Below the pieces are notes generated by a model, which saw only the letters and a program-made list of their open reading frames with translations, was not told where the DNA came from and made no database searches. The translations under genes were made by a program, and so were the position numbers. This document shows positions 53,981 to 63,655 of a stretch of 64,000 nt of DNA, in pieces (position 1 is the first letter of the stretch; each line of letters starts with the position of its first letter). Source of the DNA: Anodontia alba (lineage: Eukaryota > Mollusca > Bivalvia > Lucinida > Lucinidae); NCBI GenBank assembly GCA_964016985.1, contig OZ024821.1, forward strand, positions 89,766,093 through 89,830,092. Reading direction: 5' to 3'.

Positions 53981-54232
53981 CCATTCATGAGAGTGGTGAA
54001 ACTGCTCATTAGGAGCATTTTTGGCCGACGCTGAGGCCTTCTTGTTGGAATACTTAGGCAAATACGTTGGCAAATACTGTTCATATTCAGCCACTACTAC
54101 TATTTATATTAAAATTTTCTTTTATTGTTAAAATCGTTAGGAAGAATACAATCCATCGAAGTATGTGTCCATAGATGTTCTATAGCCTTAATCAACTACA
54201 ACATAGCTCCAGATAAGAGGGTGTAATTAGAC

Positions 54233-54234
<2 letters not shown>

Positions 54235-54271
<37 letters not shown>

Positions 54272-54395
54272 CTTATTTCTCCCTGAAAACATGTGTTGTG
54301 GGTATTCAATAGAATCGCCTTTGTGATGCGCGTCAAATAAGTACCCACGGCATATGTTTTCATGGAGAAATAAGAAAAATATCACTACTTTTCGG
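54235..54395. repeat. Poly-T tract and diverged core palindrome
   Basis: About 35 T, then CTTATTTCTCCCTGAAAACA and GTGTTGTGGGTATTCAATAG with apex AATCGCCTT; the right arm GTACCCACGGCATATG, TTTTCATGGAGAAATAAG is its imperfect complement. Same plan as the CATYACG core with altered arms. Confidence 0.65.
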
Positions 54396-54759
54396 TTGCA
54401 AAAACCACCTCGTCTGTGCTATAACTACAAACATTGAACTTCGTTATCGCATGCTTTTGAATTCTTATCTGGAATAAGACGTCTTATTGAAGTCAAATGG
54501 AATTTTAATATCGTAAAAGAGTCTTTGTAGTTATCTACTATGGACTATAATAACAACATTGACGCAACGTAGTATGTTATCTTGTGTTTTTGGTCAAAAA
54601 TAACATTGTTGCCTATTCGAATGTATGAAGGCGGAAATGGATCTTATTCTCCGGGGCCGTTAGGGGAAAACACTACTCAGGCAAGAATATAAGCTCTAGT
54701 AGCCAAGAAGCCAGATAACGATTTGAGCTTCAATGTCAGAAAAAATACCTTCGGACAGG

Positions 54760-54928
54760 TGCGCCCAGCAAAGATTCAGATCAACTTGCGCATAAGCGCA
54801 GTCAGATCAGATCTTCACTGGGCACTATTCCTGGTTCCAAACATGCAATGTTTTTTCATGTGGACAACGAAGACTGATCAGATGCGCAGGTTGTATTGAG
54901 TCTTCGTTTGGCGCACAAATAAGAAAGT
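54760..54928. mobile_element. GCGCCCAGCG-family foldback
   Basis: GTGCGCCCAGCAAAGATTCA and GTCTTCGTTTGGCGCAC are the ends; inner GCGCATAAGCGCAGTCAGAT. Confidence 0.65.
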
Positions 54929-55582
54929 ACGTTTTTTTACGCCATTACTCTATTATTTGTCCAGTCAGAATAATTATTGAGTACCACAAATAACAACAGA
55001 AAACTTACTTTATCAGAGTGAAACATTGCGTTATCAGCTGCACCATATTAAAAGTTCTCAGATGAAATCGTGCGGGAAATCACGATATTTTCCGATAATA
55101 TTTATGTTTTTCGCGATTTTTTACGACGACCATATAGTGCCACCTTAAGCCATTTTATTTTCTTCCTTGGAATCGCTTCAGGTCTTCCGCATGGAAAGGC
55201 TGGTGCCGGCATCGAACGTATATCAACACAATTTCCTTTGTTTCTTACATGGTATGTGGATTATTTTTGTTTTGTTTTACTTATTTTGTCGTTTCCTAAC
55301 TACATGATTAAGGCAGCGTCTTGAAAGAAAAAAGAAATCAAACGTATTCGTTTGCGATGTAATGCATTTTCGCGACTTTTGTTTTAATGCTGTTTAAAGC
55401 TGAAATGCTCGTATTTTAAAACTACGGAAGCTCATTCGTGCCATATCCGATATTACGGAGGCAGATTACAAGCGGATTGCAATGCAATATCTGACCGCTT
55501 TCACACATTTTGCTTTTCGTATAATAAACAATCGCCAATTTAGCTAATAACAAATAGATTTAATCATAAAGTAACTGTTTAA
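54929..55582. other. No confident gene
   Basis: A frame at 55070-55324 has no recognisable domain. 55090-55200 may carry an R3 trace (TTACGACGACCATATAGTGC). Confidence 0.4.
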
Positions 55583-55857
55583 ATGGATTCATGCTTAAAC
55601 ATAAACATTTTAAATGCAAACAGAACATTGGAAACTGGCAAATCATTGCATTTTGTGTTCAAACTATTGAATGCACCAATGTCTTTTGTAGTTTGTTTAA
55701 ACATATGTCTAGCTATGTTTGAATATTATTGTAGAATCCAAGCATATAGAGAATATTTAGTCAAGTTTGGGCGAACTAAGGCCAGTCCGAGCCCTAAATT
55801 AACAATGTTGTGTTCGAGTATAACAGATAATTTGAAAGTCAAGAGGTCTGCTGATAG
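55583..55857 (+). CDS. Candidate host coding exon with splice donor (unknown protein)
   Basis: An open frame from ATG at 55583 (MDSCLNINILNANRTLETGK and on) reads about 91 codons of non-repetitive, balanced composition and reaches GATAG|GTAAGTTG, a near-perfect animal 5' splice site at 55857/55858, leaving phase 2. It includes a hydrophobic stretch (SFVVCLNICLAMFEYY, about residues 33-48) that could be a short membrane or buried helix, then a basic tail (RTKASPSPKLTM, LKVKRSADR). I do not recognise the family. No repeat copy of this stretch is seen in the window, unlike most frames here. No acceptor-linked second exon could be found downstream, where satellite sequence begins. It could be a chance frame. 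Confidence 0.3.
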
Positions 55858-56329
55858 GTAAGTTGTAAATGCAGATACCCCCTCCCCCACCTTCCCCCCT
55901 CTGCCCCCGCCATCCAGTTACAATAGATATAATGAAATTCAAAACTAATGATTACGAGGATCTCCTAATTAAAATAAATGAATAAATAAATAAACGATTA
56001 TACTGTAAAGACAAATACAATGGTATGTTAAATCTAATAACTTCATAAAATTTTCGGATGAAAAAGTTATCTTAATTAGATAAAATAAATAAATAAATTT
56101 ATAAAGAAAGAAAGAATATATATATAGCCCGATACCCATACAATTGTTACAAGGTTGTTTAAAACACTAATGCCTAAGTCCAAAAAGGGGCATAAAATCC
56201 GTCAAGCTGCAAAGGCTCTGTAGACATTTTGATCGCAAGATTGTTTAAACTTTATGTTCTGTTCTATCCCGTTGTCAGTCAAACTTCATCTAAAATTTAT
56301 AGACCATACTCAAAATTTAATGCGGTTGT
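55858..56329. other. Non-coding, simple A/T-rich sequence
   Basis: A C-rich run (CCCCCTCCCCCACCTTCCCC) at 55880-55905, AAATAAATAAATA-type repeats near 55975-56115 and a short (TA)n. Confidence 0.6.
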
Positions 56330-57540
56330 TTACTTACTAAATTTCAACAGCCTAGGTTTAACACTTTTTGAGATATGTTGCTGACAACGTCAAATGCCTA
56401 GAACTTCAAAAGGCCATAATTCTGGCAATTTTATATGGAATTACCTCAAAATATAATCAGGTAATCTACACGTCATCTCTAATCAGCATATTGAAATTTA
56501 AGACCCTAGCTGAAATACTTTTTGAGATATTTTGCTAAGGTCAGAATGCCCAGTACCGCAAAGGGCGATAACTATGTCAAGTTCCCACAACATTCTCTTA
56601 AACTCTAATCAGGTAATCTACACATCATCTCCAATCAGCATCTTAAATTTCAAGACTCTAGCTTAAATATTCTTAGAGATATCCTGCTGATAAGATCAAA
56701 CTGCCCAAAAATACAAAGGGCTAGAAGTCTATCAATTTTCCACTGTATTTACTCAAAATCTAATCAGTTAATTTACACATCATTAGCAGTCAGCTTATAA
56801 AATTTCAAGTCGTTAACTTAAATACTTTTTGAGATATCTTGGTAACAAGGATATGATGCCCAAAACACAAAGGGCCATAACTACGTCATTTTTTTCAAGG
56901 AATTCCATTAGGTAATCTACATACCATCCCCAATCAGCAATTTCAAGACTCTAGCATAAATACCGTCAGATATATCCTGCTGACAAGGTCAAAATAACCA
57001 GAAGTACAAAAGGCAACAATTCTGTCAATGTTTCTAGGAATTATCTCAAACCTTAATCAGGTTATCTACATATCACCCCCAATCAGCATTTAAATTCCAA
57101 TACCTTAGCTTAGATACTTTTAGATATCTTGGTGACAATGTCAGAATGCCCAGAATTGCAAAGGGTCATAACTACATCAATTAATCACAAAATTCCTTCA
57201 AAATCTAATCGGATAATCTGCAAATCATTCCCAATCAGCATATGAATTTCAAGGTCTCAGCTTAAACACTTTTTTAGATATCTTGCTGACACAGTCTAAA
57301 TGCTCAGAAGTACAAAGGGGCATAACTATATCAATTTGCCAGAGAATTTCTTTAAAATCTAACCAGAAAATCTACACATCATCCCCAATAAGCATATATA
57401 ATTTCAAGGTCCTTGCTTAAACACTTTTTGAAATATCTTGCTGACAAGGTCAAAATGCCAAGAACCGTAAAGAATAATAGCTATATCAATTTACCGCGAA
57501 CTTTTCTCAAAACCTAATCAGGTAATCTACACATCATAAC
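56330..57540. repeat. Satellite-like tandem array, 145-165-bp unit, about 8 units
   Basis: Each unit carries AATTTCAAGACCCTAGCTTA, ATACTTTTTGAGATATCTTG, CTGACAAGGTCAAAATGCCC, CAAAGGGCCATAACTA and TAATCAGGTAATCTACACAT in order. Spacing between successive CTACAC-type blocks (56463, 56626, 56770, 56911, 57061, 57208, 57366, 57521) is 141-165 bp. Units are diverged by perhaps 20-25%, so the array is old. The same blocks resume after the insertion at 58081. Confidence 0.85.
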
Positions 57541-58068
57541 ACTATCATTCAATTTTCCCACTGTTAACTTTCCATGCCTGAGCAGTAATATCCCTCCTAA
57601 ACCAGCATACGGCGTTTACGTTTCACAGTTAGTCCGTTATGCCAGAGCCTGTTCAAATTATCAGGACTTCATGGAGCGTGGGAAAGTGCTCACTACAAAG
57701 TTGTTGCGCCAGGGGTATCAAAAAACCAAACTGGTAGCAACACTTAAGAAGTTCTATGGGAGACATCATGATCTAGTCAATTCCTACAATGTTGCAGTTT
57801 CAAGAATCGTTTCTGATGTTTTTGCCACTGACGCACCATAAGTAGACTTCCAAAATCCCGGACATACGCTTCTACCGATATTTCCTTCGTTCAGGCCTAT
57901 GGGCATGGTGAGCGAAGCTTGCTTACCAAGTAATGCTTACTATCCGCGGACGCCTGATTACATCCTTTATTCTGGGGTCCATGTCTGTTGGTCTGAACAT
58001 TCTGATTCGTCATTCGTTTACGGATTTATGTGTTTGGATTATGGCTTAGGTACCATGACCGCAACTAC
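57541..58068 (+). mobile_element. 5'-truncated retroelement inserted in the satellite
   Basis: Contains a terminal reading frame (57545-57841) and about 230 bp of 3' sequence also found at 16582-16867 in reverse. Satellite blocks stop at ACATCATAAC and resume at 58081. Confidence 0.8.
57545..57841 (+). pseudogene. C-terminal reading frame of a retroelement polyprotein
   Basis: An open frame of 98 codons without its own start, ending in TAA at 57839. Recognisable blocks: FNFPTVNFPCLSSNIP, AYGVYVSQLVRYARACSNYQ, DFMERGKVLTTKLLRQGYQK and LKKFYGRHHDLVNSYNV. This pattern occurs at the C-terminus of many animal retroelement reverse-transcriptase proteins; I recall it but cannot name the clade with certainty. 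No stop or frameshift within the surviving part. The upstream RT is missing. Confidence 0.75.
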
Positions 58069-58080
58069 TCCGAATCACTG

Positions 58081-58350
58081 TATCTAATATCAAGACCTTA
58101 GCTTAAACACAATTTGAGATATCTTGCTGACAAGATTGATTTCTGAATTTTTTTCGAAGGAGCGTAACAAGAAATAAATAGGAGTCAGCTATTTTTTCAA
58201 TTAGCCGGGAATCCATATATAAAATTTCAAAACCCTAGCATGCAGGGTTCTTAAGATATGGCATGCACAAAAAAGCGTGACAAACGGACGAACGGACGGA
58301 CGGGGGAACTAATGCAAAATAATATGCCCTACCAATTTCATTCAAAATTG
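58081..58350. repeat. Satellite-like array, terminal part
   Basis: One more unit start (ATATCAAGACCTTAGCTTAA, GAGATATCTTGCTGACAAG), then AAATTTCAAAACCCTAGC and a tail with ACGGACGAACGGACGGACGG and ATATGCCCTACCAATTTCAT, which looks like a fixed end of the larger element to which the units belong. Confidence 0.7.
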
Positions 58351-58827
58351 GAGGTGAAATAAAAGTCGCTCTATCGCTATTTTAGGGATGAACCATTTAG
58401 TATAATTTTAATGATTTGTTGGTGTTTTCTGTGACTTTTTGTATTGCACACACCTTATTTGGAGCACTTGATAACCACATTTTCTTTGTTTTCCCAATGT
58501 TATTAAGTGGAAAGAGCATGGATTGAAAGAGTATAGTTCACGTAGGTGTTTTAACGTAATGTTCTCCATTTTTAGCTTAACTAATGTGAGCTGCTCCACG
58601 CCAAAAAGGACCGGCGCAACTGGATTATATCCAGATCAGTTGGCTTTGCCATAAAGTCTGAGATGGGACTTTGCTGTTCTTTGCAATATTCTATAGTAGC
58701 CAATAATTTTGCAAGCTGACAGAGAAGGCCCTGAGAGATGTGTTCGGATGCGCAGGTTGTCTTGGGCCTTCGCTCTGCTCGGAACACCGAGGATATATTT
58801 TTGCATGGCTCAAACATGCTTATCCAA
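58351..58827. other. No gene recognised; foldback traces
   Basis: 58614-58795 holds inverted GCGCAACTGG / TGCGCAGGTTG-type pieces of the GCGCCC group. Confidence 0.4.
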
Positions 58828-58829
58828 AA

Positions 58830-58902
58830 AAAAATATGTTGTGGTATTTGTTAGAATCGCCTCACCGAGGCAATTCTAATGAGCACCACAACATATAACA
58901 GT
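58830..58902. repeat. Short palindrome with the CATYACG-type apex
   Basis: ATATGTTGTGGTATTTGTTAG, AATCGCCTCACCGAGGCAAT, TCTAATGAGCACCACAACAT. The apex TTAGAATCGCCTC...GAGGCAATTCTAA is nearly that of the CATYACG family, but termini and side arms are absent. Confidence 0.8.
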
Positions 58903-59664
58903 GCGTTGACAATACATAAAATTCTTTTGAAGTCAATAATAATTTAGCATTCGCTAAATTAGTTAGATGTAATATAAATTGGAGTTCAGACATGCTGTTA
59001 TTTAATTGAAACACTGATTATGGGCTTTTTACTTTCATTACTCGTATTTGGAAATCGATTTCCCTTAAAATGCCTAGGACGTCTTGTCTGAATCAGAGGC
59101 TTTATTTCTTTCATAAAACAGAGACTGTGCCTTCGTTCCTTGAAACCCCTGGGGATAAATATTTAATCTAACCTTGGTTAGATATATATATATATCAGAT
59201 CAAACTGTTAAAGGTACTCCATACACTTTGCAGATTTTAGCTGCTTTCACCAAAGGAGTAAACTGAACACAAAGCCCCCTTTTCATATTTAGAAGGGAAA
59301 CAAACAATTCTAAAATAGGTACCTCCCCTCCCCTGAAACTGTATTTCCCTTATCAAATTATAGTAATACAACTGCACTCAGGAGGGAGCAAAACCATAAA
59401 CAAACATATTTATTTTATTGTTACCAGCCATGTTATACTTATAAAATGGGTCGCGCCATGCATAAGTATACTTGGGAATTGGCGGATAGCAAAGACCCAA
59501 ATTAGTTTGTGCTTCCACGTGGAATTTGCGGACAGCAAAGGCCCAAATTATTATCTGCTTCCAGGTAGTTCGATTGGGGCCTTCGGTAATCAGTTACAGA
59601 ATCTTAGGCTATTGTAGAAGATATCAATGTATAGTCGGATAGTAAGGATTCGCTGGGTGGTCAA
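58903..59664. other. No gene recognised
   Basis: 59255-59395 is a dispersed block as at 26826-26990; 59455-59600 has GCGGACAGCAAAGGCCCAAA motifs repeated twice (foldback trace). Confidence 0.45.
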
Positions 59665-59875
59665 GGCCCAGTTGTTCAAAGCGTCGTTAGAACGAACTCG
59701 TTAGTGGTCAAAATTTTAACTGCTCTAGTAAGTACAATATCTGATTCATGGGTATTTTTGCTGAAAAAAATGTGAGTAGCTTTTGCAAAAATATAGGCAT
59801 ATATGACATCTTTAATGATCAAAGTTTTAGCGATTCGTTAACTAACGACGTCGTTAGTTTTGAACAACTGGGCCC
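59665..59875. mobile_element. GGCCCAGTTGTTCAAA foldback, copy 2
   Basis: Ends GGCCCAGTTGTTCAAAGCG and GTTTTGAACAACTGGGCC; inner ATTTTTGCTGAAAAAAATGTG shared with copies 1 and 3. Confidence 0.85.
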
Positions 59876-60353
59876 AGGATTTTTATCAGTGTCCTGGAAA
59901 AACGTTTTTCTTATGACGACGTTCATGAAAATAATATAGGAATTATATGCAAACTTTGTTATGTCTTTGAGAACACAGCAGTAGAAAAAGTGACAGAATA
60001 TTTCTATTTGTTAGTCCGTCCAGGTAAATAGTAATATATCCCTTCCATCTACTACTGACCTTAATATTTTCATGCTTATACAAGCATTTGATAAAGTCCA
60101 TTTTTCGAACGGAACTACCTGTTGATATGCCTAAATGCTGGAAGAGTGGCTGGAAGAGTGGCAAACAGTGCTGACCCTGATCAGGCCTCACCTTTTGATC
60201 ATGGTATACATTGTTTGCTCAGGCAGTACTAGGTTAAATGCGGTATGGGTGTATCATTCTAACGTATTCGGAGATATTAACTCCTTATCATATTCGTCTT
60301 AATATTTTACTAAAAAGTATAGGAAGAGCCATAATCACAGAACAGAGCCTAAT
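59876..60353. other. No gene; piggyBac-type remnant
   Basis: 60160-60235 contains GGCAAACAGTGCTGACCCTG, ATCAGGCCTC and TATACATTGTTTGC, a degraded member of the 11378 family. Confidence 0.45.
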
Positions 60354-60585
60354 CATTACGAAAACACGCGTATTCATTTATATAGAAAATTTCACCTCCA
60401 AAAACTGAGAATTTTCAGATAAAAACTCTGATATTTTTCATATTTATGTTCAAAACATCGATTGTGGGTACTCGTTTGTTTTGAGCAGAAATAAGAAAAA
60501 TAATGTATACCCCTGTACACCCCAGTTTTACTATCTAAAATTGGGGTTTAAGGTGTCAAAATTATATAGGCATGTTTTTGTGATA
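60354..60585 (+). mobile_element. CATYACG-family MITE with one-arm deletion
   Basis: GTGGGTACTCGTTT jumps to GTTTTGAGCAG, so the apex and about 45 bases are lost. Right end TTTTTGTGATA decayed. Confidence 0.9.
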
Positions 60586-60589
60586 ACTG

Positions 60590-60999
60590 ACACCAAGAGG
60601 ATGGGTATTCAAGCGACGACGAACAGCAACACGTCACAAACCAAAGAGAAACAAAGCAATCTGAGCCCAGTTGTTCAAAGCATAGTCAGCATAACGAGCA
60701 CGTTAATGGTAAACTCGTTAACTGTTGTAGCTAAGCTTTTTTCAAATACATTGTAGCTTTGCTGCAAAAAATGTGAGTAACTTGTGCGATGCAAAAGCTA
60801 CCCACATTTTTTTCAGCAACAAATACCAAAGTATTTGCCATATTTCAAGATAGAAATTTTAACGTCACGTTAGCTAACAACTTCGTAAAGTTTTGAACAA
60901 CTGGGCCTCACTCTCTCTTCCCCATTGAGATGATCACAATACCAGACAGGATCCGCGAAAAACAGTAACAAGATCACAAACAGGACAAAAAAATGAGTC
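60590..60999 (-). repeat. R2-related repeat, reverse, split by a foldback
   Basis: CGTCACAAACCAAAGAGAAA to 60663 and CTCACTCTCTCTTCCCCATT to about 60999 are reversed R2-type blocks. The GGCCCAGTTGTTCAAA element at 60664-60907 sits between them. Confidence 0.5.
60664..60907. mobile_element. GGCCCAGTTGTTCAAA foldback, copy 3
   Basis: Ends AGCCCAGTTGTTCAAAGC and TTTTGAACAACTGGGCC; inner inverted CTGCAAAAAATGTGAGTAAC and CTACCCACATTTTTTTCAGC. Confidence 0.85.
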
Positions 61000-61279
61000 C
61001 ATTTTACGAAAACAAGCCTAAACAGTCATATTGAAAATTTTACAACCAAAAAAGGAAACTTTTCAGATAAAAAAACTCTGATATTTTTACTATTTCTGCT
61101 TAAAAACATAGATTGTGGGTAATCGTTAGAACCGACTCAGCGAGGCGTTCCTAACGAGTGCCTATAATCTATGTTTTTAGCAAAATAAGAAAAATAATGT
61201 TTACCCCTTTAAACCTCAGTTTTACTATATAAAAGTGGTGTTTAAGGGGGTCAAAATTATATACTATATTTTCGTGATG
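61000..61279 (+). mobile_element. CATYACG-family MITE, complete but decayed
   Basis: Left end CATTTTACGAAAACAAGCC, right end TTTTCGTGATG. Apex ACTCAGCGAGG, several arm substitutions. Flanks C/G. Confidence 0.92.
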
Positions 61280-61828
61280 GAATGACAGCCAGTTCATACT
61301 CCGACCCGCGTTCTGCATCGCCTGATCTGAGACTACACTCTTTGTTTAGGTCTGTCTATATGATAACTTAGGGTATATAAAATAATATGCATCTCCTGTC
61401 ATTTGCGTTTCTCGTTACACTGATCCTGGTCTCATCATACCCTTGTTTATGTTTTCGAGGTAGACCCCTACATTATAATTTAAGCATATGTCTATAAAAT
61501 GCAATACGTTTAGACAATATTGAAAGAATGAGTGTAATTTCTGAATTGTGTTTTCGTTTTGATAACATCGAAATTTAACCACCAGCCAAGTACAATACCA
61601 AATAATTTGATTAAAATGGACAAACTGCCACGGATAACGGCCTCCATCCGCAGGAAAATCATGTTTTCAGTAATTGACCCACCTTCTTTGATCACAGGCA
61701 GTTAAATTCTTGTTGCCTGGATGCAGTCGTTAAGAACTTTGTTACATTTTACCAATATACGAGTCCTCACTTTAAGTAAAAAAAAGTGTAACATGAGGCC
61801 AGTTGTTGGTAAACGATGATTTTACTGT
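61280..61828. other. No gene recognised
   Basis: 61290-61350 is a degraded hairpin piece like 21851-21965 (GATCTGAGACTACACTCTTTG). Otherwise unassigned. Confidence 0.4.
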
Positions 61829-62105
61829 CATCACGAAAACATACCTATAAAATTTTGACCCCTTAAACCCCACTTTTATATAGTAAAACTGGGGTTTACA
61901 GGCGTATACATTATTTTTCTTAATTCTGCTCAAAAACATAGATTGTGGTACTCGTTAGAACCGCCTCGGCGAGGCTGTTCTAACGAGTACCCACAATCTA
62001 TGTTTTGAGCAGAAATATGAAAATTATCAGAATTTTTGTCTGAAAACTTTCAGTTTTTGGTGGTGAAATTTTTAAATATATTTGAATAGGCGTGTTTTAG
62101 TAATG
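61829..62105 (-). mobile_element. CATYACG-family MITE, complete
   Basis: Apex CCTCGGCGAGG; right end GTTTTAGTAATG. Flanks T/C. Confidence 0.93.
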
Positions 62106-63146
62106 CTTTTCGAAGATCCAGCTCAGCATAAGAACCCTTTCCTGTAAGCATTCCTCTAATATGCAGGTGCCGATATGCCTTTCATCCTTGTTCTCCGAAA
62201 CCGTTGCTGTTTTTACAAACGTACAGATAATCTAAATATTACAACAACTATACGAATTTGCATGTTTTCACTGAAATACTTTTTTGGCCCATGCATCCTT
62301 AAAAGGTGTTTGAGTATACAGTTTCACCGGCTTTTATGCACTCTTGTTGACGCTATTCGTGTATATCGTGCACAGAGTCCTATTACATTGTGTGTTCCAG
62401 TTAAATTACTGATAAAGCCTACCAATTAATCTGGCAACGACTGTCGTGCTATTGTTGTTTTACATTAATATGAATATTCAATATTGTCGTGATCATTAGA
62501 AGGGACAGCACACCTTGCTAATGCATGTTCAAAGCCCATGTTTACCTTTGTTCATTTAGCATATCTTTGTAACGGTAACGCATGATAAATGATAACATAT
62601 TGACAATGATTTATAGCCGTGCGTGCCGACGTTTATCATCCATTAGATATAACAAATGAGCAAAACTATCAGAAAAAAAGCCCTTAACGAAGATGCAGCA
62701 ACGAAATCATAGATCAGTCTGATAAGGGCCTTCGTTGCCCGATAATACAGCTATTAGACATTCTAGGGTGTTACGTATCGAGATATCAAATAAAAACTTG
62801 TCATAGTCCATAGCTGGTCTTAACTCCAGTTTCCAGAAATGGGCGTATCAAACAGGAACATTTGTCTTTTACGTACGCAAACATTTTAGATGCAGTTCGA
62901 TACGCGCATCCGCTTATTTCATACAGCCTTCTGTTTCCGCTTACAGACTCAGTGTGTAGCACAGTCTAGCTAAACGGGCATGACAACTATGTGGACGTGA
63001 AATCCAAACTGGCTCTTGCTATCTGCACGTTTTGTACTCCTTGTTTCCAAACAATTAACAAAACGGTCATTCCTACAGGAACCAACACAATATCTCACTT
63101 AACCGAGTTTTCAATCATTTAAAAACAAAATTCTAGCTAAGAAATA
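62106..63146. other. No gene recognised
   Basis: An 84-codon frame at 62175 has no recognisable domain. 62690-62745 has an inverted CCTTAACGAAGATGCAGCAACGAA-like trace of the GCGCCC group. Confidence 0.4.
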
Positions 63147-63459
63147 CAGTCGACTCTCGTTATCTCGAATTCCAAGGGACCCTCAGAAACACTTTCGAGT
63201 TATCCGTACCTCGACATATCAGATTTTCAGAATTTATGAAAAAATAATTCGAACAACCACGTTTAACAAATTTATATGTAAGTGGACTCTTGACGTTAGA
63301 GATATATCGAAAATATTATGGAAAAGAGGAGAAATTCTCCACATTTCCACAATATTTTTAGTTGTTGTTAGATTTCCATGTTTAGGCAGGGACAAGATTT
63401 TCACTTCGAGATAAGCGGTTATTCGAGATAAGCAAGTTCGAGATAACGAGAGTCAACTG
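63147..63459. mobile_element. Tigger/pogo-like MITE, copy 2
   Basis: Ends CAGTCGACTCTCGTTATCTC and GAGATAACGAGAGTCAACTG, with TA on both outer sides (63145-63146 and 63460-63461). Collinear with 25383-25710, including the AGGAGAAATTCTCC block. Confidence 0.85.
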
Positions 63460-63484
63460 TATTTTAGCCACACTGTCACAAACT

Positions 63485-63655
63485 GTACATTCAGACGTGT
63501 GCCCAGCGAAGATTCTGATCAGATTGCACTCTTGTGCAATCTGATCAGAATCTTCACTGGGCGCATTTTGGATAGGCAATGATGCTAAGTTTCTACAGGC
63601 GGATAACGATGTACAGGCTGATTAGAGTCTTCTTCGGGCGCACACGTCCGAAATA
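63485..63655. mobile_element. GCGCCCAGCG-family foldback
   Basis: GTGTGCCCAGCGAAGATTCT and GATCAGATTGCACTC pair with GTGCAATCTGATCAGAATCT and TCACTGGGCGCA as a strong inner hairpin; the outer right end GTCTTCTTCGGGCGCACAC pairs with the left end. Confidence 0.7.
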
